A stretch of 64,000 bases of DNA from Anaeramoeba flamelloides (Eukaryota; Metamonada; Anaeramoebidae), in NCBI GenBank assembly GCA_027625915.1, contig JANTQA010000023.1:124001-188000 (forward strand), written 5' to 3'. Below, in pieces: positions 57,628 to 64,000 of this stretch (its first letter is position 1; each line of letters starts with the position of its first letter). The notes under the pieces are model-generated. The model searched no databases. It was not told the origin of the DNA and was given only the letters and a program-made list of their open reading frames with translations. A program made the position numbers and the translations under genes.

Positions 57628-60600
57628 TTAAAATAATTTGTAATTTTTTATAATTTTTGAGAAATTAAATAAATTAGAAATAAATAAGAGTGGATTTGTT
57701 TGATAGAAACCAGAAACATCCTTTTCCAAAAAGAAATTGATTAAATTATTGATATTATTTTGATTATAAGTTTTTAAAATACTTTTTGCTTTTTTAGTTG
57801 TTAAAATTAATTGCTCTGATGATTTTTGAATGCTATTTTTTGTTGTTGGTTTATTCTGAATCTTCTTATATATTGTTGTTGGTTTATTATTATTATTATT
57901 ATTATTACTACTACTATTACTATTATTATTGTTATTATTATTAATATGATCATCATTATCATTCTTCTTCTTCTTTTTATTATTATTCTGAATCTGGGAA
58001 TGATTATTATTATTATTGTTATTAGTATTTTTCTGATTATTATTCTGAATCTGAACGTGATGATTATTGTTATTGTGATAGTTAGTTTTATTATTATTGT
58101 TATTGCTGTTGCTTATTTTTTGGATATTGATCTTGTTGTTATTATTGATCTTGTAGTTTTTTTTTTCGTTATCAAAAGTAAAAGTAAATGGAGTCAAATT
58201 TATATTATAAAATTCTGAGAGGAAAAATGGATAAAATTCAGGAATTGAAGTGAAATAATCAGTAACTTGATTGATTGTTAGATATGTTTTTTCTTTTTCT
58301 TTTTTTTTTCCCTTTTCTTTTACTTTTTCTTTTTCCATTTTGTTTTCTTTTCCTTTTACTTTTTCCGTTTCGGTTTCCTTCTCTTTTTTTATTTCAATCC
58401 CCTTTTCCTTCCCTTTTCGTTCATTTTTTTTATCTTTTTTAATTTTTAATTGGATTGGAAAAGTCTGTAAAATCATTTCTCGAAATAAATTGGATCTTAA
58501 ACAAAGAATAAATTTATTAATTTGTATTGATTTGATTTTAAAATCATCATTTTTATTTTCATTCTTCTTTTTCATTTTCTTTTTCTTTGTCTTTTTCTTC
58601 TTTTTTTTTAAGTTGATTTGAAAAATTTTTTTTTCAGAATTTGAATATTTCTTGATATAATTTTGGAAATCATTTAATAATTTTTCATTTGAAAATAAAT
58701 TTTGTTTTTCAAATTGGATTATATTTAATAATTTGAAAATTTCAAGAATTATTTGCTTTTCTTTAAAATTCAAAGAAACAGGACAATATAACCATTTTAA
58801 AAATAATTGTTTTTGCTTTTTATTTAATTCATTTTCGAATTTATTTTTGATTGTTTTCCATTCTTTCCCAATTCTCATCAACATTATTTCTTTTTCTGCA
58901 ATTAATGTATTTGGGAAATTATTTGATTTTTCATTATTATTGAAATAAGAAGAAGAAGTGAAAGAAGATGATGATGATGATGATGAAGAAGATGATGATA
59001 TAAATTGATCATAATAATTTTTAAAATCTTGGATTAAAATTTCATTTGGATTTAACAAATCAATTGTACTTTTTTTTGTTTTGGCATTTTTGATATTCAA
59101 TAAGAAATTTCTTTTTGAAATAATTTCTTGGTCTGTCCATTTATTATTTGCAAATAATAAATGGAAGAGGATTTCTGTTTGATTATGAAAAATAGCTGTA
59201 TGGAAAATTGTATTTTCCTCTTGCTTATTTGAAATATTTATTGCACCTGGAGAAAGTTTGTATATTAAGGGTATTTTTTCAATTTGAATTAATTCTTGGA
59301 ATAATTGGAAATCTCCAACTTTGACTGATTTGGTTAACTTTTTTTGAAAATTGAGATTTCTTTTGATTAAATTTTGTATTTTGTTTTGATCTTCTTCATC
59401 AATCTCATTTCCATTAAATTTTAGATCGATAATAGATTTATTGATTTTTAATGATTGTATAAATTCTTGAATATTTTTTTCGTAATCTTTTTTATTATCA
59501 CAAAATCCTATTATGTTACAAGAAAGATTCAATTTGGTTAAGTTTTGGTTTGCCATTAATGCTTTACTTAGGTATTTAACTGCCTTGGGTCCAATTTTAT
59601 TCCAAGAAAGATTCAGGTTGATAAGGGTTTGGTTTACTGTTATAGCTTCACTTAGTGCTTCTGTTCCTTCGTCTCCAATTTGATTCCACGAAACTTTCAA
59701 TTGGGTAAGGGTATGGTTGACTTTTAAGGCTTCACTAAAAGCTTTCATTCCCTTGGCTCGAATTTTATTCCTCGAAAGATCCAATTGGGCAAGGGTTTGG
59801 TTGACTTTTAGAGCTTCACTGAAAGCTTGCATCCCATCGGCTCCGATTTGATTATGATAAAGGTTCAAGTTGGCCAGGGTTTGGTTGACTTTTAGGGCTT
59901 CACTTAAAGCTTGCATTCCCTTAGATCCAATATCGTTCGCAGTAAGATCCAATTGGGTAAGGGTTTGGTTTACTTTGAGGGCTTTACTTAATTCTTGCAT
60001 TTCCTCGTCTCTAATTTGATCCTCAGAAAGATCCAATTGGGTAAGGGTTTGGTTTACTTTTAGGGCTTCACTTAAAAGTTTTATTGCCTTGGCTCTAATT
60101 TTATTATAAGTAAGATTCAAGTTGGTAAGGGTTTGGTTGACTTTTAGGACTTCACCTAGTGCTTTCATTCCCTCGTATCCAATTTGATTACTTCGAAGAA
60201 CCAAGTGGGTAAGGGTTTGGTTAACTTTTAGGGTTTCACTTAACATTTGTATTCCCTCATTTCGAATTTGATTATGAGAAAGGTTCAAGTGGGTAAGGGT
60301 TTGGTTGGCTTTTAGGGCTTTAATTAAAAATTGCATTCCCTCGGATCCAATTTGATTCAAAGAAAGATCCAAGTTGATAAGGGTTTGGTTTACTTTTAAA
60401 GCTTCACTTAAAACTTGCATTCCCTGTGATCCAATTTGATTTCCAGTAAGATTCAGTTGCGCCAGGTGATGGTTGACTTTTAGGGCTTCACTTAAAACTT
60501 TTATTTCCTCGTTTCGAATATGATTCCTAGAAAGATTCAAGTTGGTAAGGGTTTGGTTGACTTTTAAGGCTTGGCTTACTTCTTTCATTGCCTCGTCTCG

Positions 60601-61044
60601 AATTTGATTAGAATCAAGATCCAAGTTGGTAAGGCTTTGGTTTACTTGTAAAGCTTCACTTAAAAATTTCATTCCCTTAGATCCAATTTGATTCCCAGTT
60701 AGATTCAGTTGGGTAAGGCCATGGTTGACCTTTAGGGCTTCACTTAAAGCTTTCATTGACTCAACTCCAATTTGATTAATAGAAAGGTTCAAGTTGGTAA
60801 GGCTTTGGTTTACTTGTAAAGCTTCACAAAAAACTTGCATTGCCTCAAATCCAATTTCATTCCTAGTTAGATTCAGTTGGGTAAGGGTTTGGTTAACTTT
60901 TAAAGATTCACTTAAAGCTTCTATTTCCTTGTTTTTCATTTGATAACCATAAAGGTCCAAGTTGGTTGGGGCTTGATAATTTAAGATTAACCTTTGCAAA
61001 TTGTTTTGGATTTCTTTTTGTTTCGTTGGGCTCCTTGAGTTCAT
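57628..61044 (-). CDS. RNI-type LRR, ankyrin-like and BTB-like multidomain protein
   Basis: 1138 codons from a clear ATG (61042-61044). Residues of about 37-545 are 18 leucine-rich repeats of 28 residues, of the ribonuclease-inhibitor/NLR type, with consensus VNQTLTQLNLS.NQIG..G. and EALSEALK. Then comes an ankyrin-like unit (ENTIFHTAIFHNQTEILFHL, NIKNAKTKKSTIDLL), a serine run, and a helical part IGKEWKTIKNKFENELNKK. A BTB/POZ-like piece follows (IQINKFILCLRSNLFREMIL, later VTDYFTSIPEFYPFFLSEFY) with a K/E-rich insert. The end is asparagine-rich low complexity. LRR and BTB domains bind proteins, and BTB proteins often serve as Cullin-3 adaptors; the ligand is unknown. There is no signal peptide or membrane segment, so it is probably cytosolic. 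The repeats are very alike at DNA level. The frame is uninterrupted. Confidence 0.88.
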   Translation of the reverse strand: MNSRSPTKQKEIQNNLQRLILNYQAPTNLDLYGYQMKNKEIEALSESLKVNQTLTQLNLTRNEIGFEAMQVFCEALQVNQSLTNLNLSINQIGVESMKALSEALKVNHGLTQLNLTGNQIGSKGMKFLSEALQVNQSLTNLDLDSNQIRDEAMKEVSQALKVNQTLTNLNLSRNHIRNEEIKVLSEALKVNHHLAQLNLTGNQIGSQGMQVLSEALKVNQTLINLDLSLNQIGSEGMQFLIKALKANQTLTHLNLSHNQIRNEGIQMLSETLKVNQTLTHLVLRSNQIGYEGMKALGEVLKVNQTLTNLNLTYNKIRAKAIKLLSEALKVNQTLTQLDLSEDQIRDEEMQELSKALKVNQTLTQLDLTANDIGSKGMQALSEALKVNQTLANLNLYHNQIGADGMQAFSEALKVNQTLAQLDLSRNKIRAKGMKAFSEALKVNHTLTQLKVSWNQIGDEGTEALSEAITVNQTLINLNLSWNKIGPKAVKYLSKALMANQNLTKLNLSCNIIGFCDNKKDYEKNIQEFIQSLKINKSIIDLKFNGNEIDEEDQNKIQNLIKRNLNFQKKLTKSVKVGDFQLFQELIQIEKIPLIYKLSPGAINISNKQEENTIFHTAIFHNQTEILFHLLFANNKWTDQEIISKRNFLLNIKNAKTKKSTIDLLNPNEILIQDFKNYYDQFISSSSSSSSSSSSFTSSSYFNNNEKSNNFPNTLIAEKEIMLMRIGKEWKTIKNKFENELNKKQKQLFLKWLYCPVSLNFKEKQIILEIFKLLNIIQFEKQNLFSNEKLLNDFQNYIKKYSNSEKKIFQINLKKKKKKTKKKKMKKKNENKNDDFKIKSIQINKFILCLRSNLFREMILQTFPIQLKIKKDKKNERKGKEKGIEIKKEKETETEKVKGKENKMEKEKVKEKGKKKEKEKTYLTINQVTDYFTSIPEFYPFFLSEFYNINLTPFTFTFDNEKKNYKINNNNKINIQKISNSNNNNNKTNYHNNNNHHVQIQNNNQKNTNNNNNNNHSQIQNNNKKKKKNDNDDHINNNNNNNSNSSSNNNNNNNKPTTIYKKIQNKPTTKNSIQKSSEQLILTTKKAKSILKTYNQNNINNLINFFLEKDVSGFYQTNPLLFISNLFNFSKIIKNYKLF

Positions 61045-62804
61045 TAGTCTTGATTTATAATTTCAAAACAGTTGAGCAATTCAAAAGACCAAAAGAAAAT
61101 TTTTATTGACTTTTAGGTTGAGTTGTTTTTTTATAATTTGATTCTTCAATTTTTTTTTTTTCAAAAAGAAGAAAAAAAGGTATAAAAATGATAAAAAAGA
61201 AAAAATAAAATTTAGACCCATCAAGAATAGCACAAAAATTTTCATTCTTTTTTTTTTAACTTCAAAACACTTTTTTGATTTTTTTTTGAAAATTGTTTTT
61301 GATTTTTGAAATGGAATTACAAGAGCAAAATTCAACAACTTTCAATTTAAGGGACTAGTCTCGATTAAATTTTTTTAGGTAAATTTAAGGATTATCCGAA
61401 TTGTAATGTCAGTGAATACTATTTTTCCACCTAGTAACATGTTTATAGACTTAAAAGAAACTTGATCAAGGGGATCTTGCTCACTTGAAAAATTTAGGTA
61501 TTTTTTTTCGAAAATTTTGAGTTGGGCAAAAAACAATTTTCCTTCATCAAATCCAAATTATTCTCAACAAATTTTGAAGAAAAAAAATTCATGAGGGAAA
61601 TGTCACTCCACTTTCTTTTCAAGTATGTTAGAGTGTAGTGAGAGAGTATAAATATACTGGAAAAGAAAGTGGAGTGGCATTTTCTTAATATCAAAAAAAA
61701 AATAACTTTTTAGTTTTGCCTTGTTTTGTATGTGAAATTCAATAAGTTTTTGGATCAATAAATGATTTTCAAGCCAAATCTAAAAAAATCCAAAAATCCC
61801 AAAAATTGCAATATTTTGACTTTTCCACAATTCAATGTCTTTTAAAGCTTTTTTTCTGCTTATAGTATTTTATTTCAACCCTCACAGAGCATAAAATTCG
61901 AATAGTACTTAATAGAGATTTAGAAAATTTTTTTGCCAATTACTTAGATTTGAAATCTAAGTGATCAAATTATTTATATAGTATCGGAATCTCGATAAAT
62001 GTCATTCATTAAATTTAATTATTGTTTTCATTGAAATAAAAAAATTTTTCCTTTTTTTTGCTTTCTTGAAAGTAACTTTTTTTCAACTTTTCGCAAAAAT
62101 AAAAAAAATAAAAAAAATATGAACAAGAAAGCAAAAACATGTTATGTTTGTCGTATATATACAATAATAATCTTATAATTAAACCTGAAAAGCTTTTTTT
62201 TTGGATTTGCATGAAAAATCAGTTTGATTCGTAAAAAATATGCAATATATGCTTTACTCAAAATAAAAGATTTGCTTCTTATCCTTGTACCAATCTTATT
62301 TTCCTTGAAACTACTTTTTGTGTTTACACTCTTTTGTTTTTGTGAAATTTGAAGTTTTAAAAAGTTGTCTCAAATTACCAATCTAACAGTTTTTGTTAGT
62401 GTCAAAAAAAAATATTAGAAACAAATAAGAACTATTTATTTAAAAAGTAATTATTGATAAAACAAATTAAGTTCTTTATAGAGTCAAGTTGGATGAACAG
62501 AAGTGAAAGAGAAAATAATCACCAGTTTGAAATCATTTTTTCGTTAATCAAAATGAGAATAAAGATTATTTTTGAGAAAATAATTAAATCCAAAATTAAT
62601 CAAAAAATTCTCAACAGTTAAAGAAATTATTTTAAAAAAATTTTCGAAAAATCACTTTTTTTATTTATTTATTGTGAGAAAGGAGTAATCAAAGAAAATT
62701 TACTAAATAAAAAAGAGAAGAAGAAAAATAATTAAAACATTAAAGAAAAAAAATGTTATATCATTTACATGACCAAATTAAAAATTATCCACTGTTGTTA
62801 GATT
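61045..62804. other. Upstream region of the LRR gene and spacer
   Basis: AT-rich, with F/K-rich chance frames (61081-61338, 61494-61694, 62015-62212). Apart from the hairpin at 61595-61686, no structure is seen. Confidence 0.45.
61595..61686. repeat. Inverted repeat, about 30-bp arms
   Basis: GGAAATGTCACTCCACTTTC plus TTTTCAAGTAT pairs with ATATACTGGAAAAG plus AAAGTGGAGTGGCATTTTCT. Loop about 30 bp. It could be a tiny MITE or a hairpin RNA locus; the boundaries show no obvious target duplication. Confidence 0.75.
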
Positions 62805-63075
62805 TTACAGGATTTGAAAGGATTGAGTAAAATCCTTGATTTTACTAAATTCTTTCGAATTCTAGAAAACTGCCGTTAGTTTTTTTTGATTTGAGAAATT
62901 AAAAGAAAATTTTTGAAATTTTCTTTTTATTTTTCAAATTAAAAAAAACCGCCTTTAGGTTTTCCAGAATTTAAAAGAATAGAGCAAAAACAAAGATTTT
63001 ACTATATTCTTTTGAATTCTGGAAAACCTAGGCACTTGAAGGCACTCTTCGGCACTTGAACACACGTCCCCAGAA
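62805..63075 (-). repeat. Hairpin-module repeat, copy 5, fragment
   Basis: Three modules in a row: ACAGGATTTGAAAGGATTGA with its mirror (62811-62868), TTTTGATTTGAGAAATTAAA with its mirror (62881-62949), and AGGTTTTCCAGAATTTAAAA with its mirror (62957-63030). GGCACTTGAAGGCACTCTTC follows at the far end. Linker orientation (GGCACTT, CCGTTAG) shows it is on the minus strand. The unique 5' part of the longer copies is missing. Confidence 0.75.
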
Positions 63076-63641
63076 ACAGGAGGAGTAAAAACCCGATAGA
63101 AAGATTATTAATAATAAGATTCCACAAATTGTGATTAATAAATTGGTATTCCTCCACTCCGAAAAGTTGGACACTATGTACCGGAATTTGTATATTTTTT
63201 TACTATTTTAGGAATTTTTTATTTTCAATTTTTTTATTTTCAATTTTACTTGATTACCTTAAGTTTTCTAACCATAAAATTCACTTTTTTTAACTTATTA
63301 TAAAATTTAAAAAAAAACAAGAACTTAAAGTTCTAACATTGAAAAAAACTTTTTTTTTATCAATTTTAAGCATATTTCTAGATAAGGATTCCTTTATTTA
63401 TAAATTGGTAAAAAAAAAGTAATAGAGACTAGTATTTAACTTATTGAAATAAATTGTAAATTGATTATTTTACAATTGGAATATACCAAAATTGCGATTA
63501 TTTACAAGAAAAAAAATAATTTTATAATTTGTCTCTGGAATCAGGTCTAAACATACAAAACATTGGCATATGTGCTGATAGTTTGTTATGTATATCAAAA
63601 AAAAAAAAAAAAAAATGTTCAATAGAATAAAAAATATGTAT
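63076..63641. other. AT-rich intergenic
   Basis: No gene or element ends recognised. Confidence 0.5.
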
Positions 63642-63843
63642 TACAGTCAGTTTCACTTTTAAGGCACAAACTTTCAATGAAATTTAAGTCACAAAAAAAT
63701 CTCAAATTAAGGCACAAAATTTGGAATTTTTTTTTTTTACAATTTATTTTTACTAGAATTTGAATTTTGTGCCTTAATTTGAGATTTTTATTGTGCCTTA
63801 AATTTCGTTGAAAGTTTGTTACTTAAAAGTGAAACTGACTGTA
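63642..63843. mobile_element. F1 palindromic MITE
   Basis: Full-length with TA borders. Arms nearly canonical (AATGAAATTTAAGTCACAAA in the left arm). Confidence 0.94.
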
Positions 63844-63920
63844 GTCAAAAATGACAATTTTTACCCAAATATACAAATTTTGAAATTAGGGAATTTTCAA
63901 AATTTTCGAATATTTGTGAT

Positions 63921-64000
63921 TTATTTAACATTTTTTTTAACATTTTCATTTTTATTTAACATTTTATTTAACATTTTATTTAACATTTTATTTAACATTT
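63921..64000. repeat. 12-bp tandem repeat (ATTTTATTTAAC)n, running off the window
   Basis: At least four clean units of ATTTTATTTAAC, with two degenerate ones before them, end at the window border. The array probably continues. Confidence 0.9.

Noticed and set aside
57826-58621. Plus-strand frames rich in I and F opposite the LRR gene
   Set aside because: Shadows of the asparagine-rich and lysine/glutamate-rich parts of the minus-strand protein.

Overview
The window is strongly AT-rich nuclear DNA of a eukaryotic protist. It has few genes, long A and T homopolymers, T-rich putative introns with GT...AG ends, microsatellites, and proteins loaded with K/E, N, Q and S runs. The gene types seen are a restriction-nuclease/kinase fusion, a Crinkler-type NTPase-nuclease, an RNI-type LRR-ankyrin-BTB protein and a B-box fragment. 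They fit a free-living amoeboid or flagellate protist such as Anaeramoeba. That placement is inference from gene style only; there is no rRNA or other taxonomic marker here.

Layout. 1-1.6 kb: a GTT microsatellite, a short inverted-repeat element and a broken B-box zinc-finger fragment (minus strand). 1.6-5.0 kb: a dispersed repeat split by a 5'-truncated non-LTR retrotransposon (LINE) with an intact reverse transcriptase frame and an 18-bp target duplication. 7.1-12.5 kb: a decayed Plavaka-like (CMC-type) DNA transposon with matching ends, a broken transposase on the minus strand, an accessory gene on the plus strand and a tRNA-derived SINE between them. 12.6-15.8 kb: three unrelated palindromic elements. 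16.4-19.7 kb: the PD-(D/E)XK nuclease plus FunK1-like kinase gene. 19.8-20.8 kb: a LINE remnant cut by a 200-bp palindromic MITE. 21-31.6 kb: almost entirely palindromic and nested transposable elements. 30.7-32.7 kb: two convergent hairpin-rich repeats. 32.9-33.6 kb: a coiled-coil gene. 34.9-38.2 kb: dispersed non-coding repeats, one split by a TTAA-flanked insertion. 39.4-41.8 kb: the Crinkler-type NTPase-REase gene. 42.7-50 kb: a long GA/GT microsatellite, a broken gene of unknown function and three palindromes nested in one another. 50.7-57.6 kb: an extremely AT-rich island and another MITE cluster. 57.6-61.0 kb: the large LRR gene. The last 3 kb hold hairpin repeats, one more MITE and a 12-bp tandem repeat running off the edge.

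Three things stand out. First, a family of apparently non-autonomous elements is built from strings of about 60-90-bp hairpins joined by CCTAACGG and AGTGCC linkers; members end in a tail resembling the 3' end of a LINE found in the same window. Second, at least ten families of near-perfectly palindromic DNA elements, most with TA at their ends, are inserted into each other. Third, two separate genes couple a PD-(D/E)XK-type nuclease to a kinase or to a P-loop NTPase, the architecture known from the Crinkler effector superfamily.

All homology statements rest on motifs read by eye; no database search was possible.
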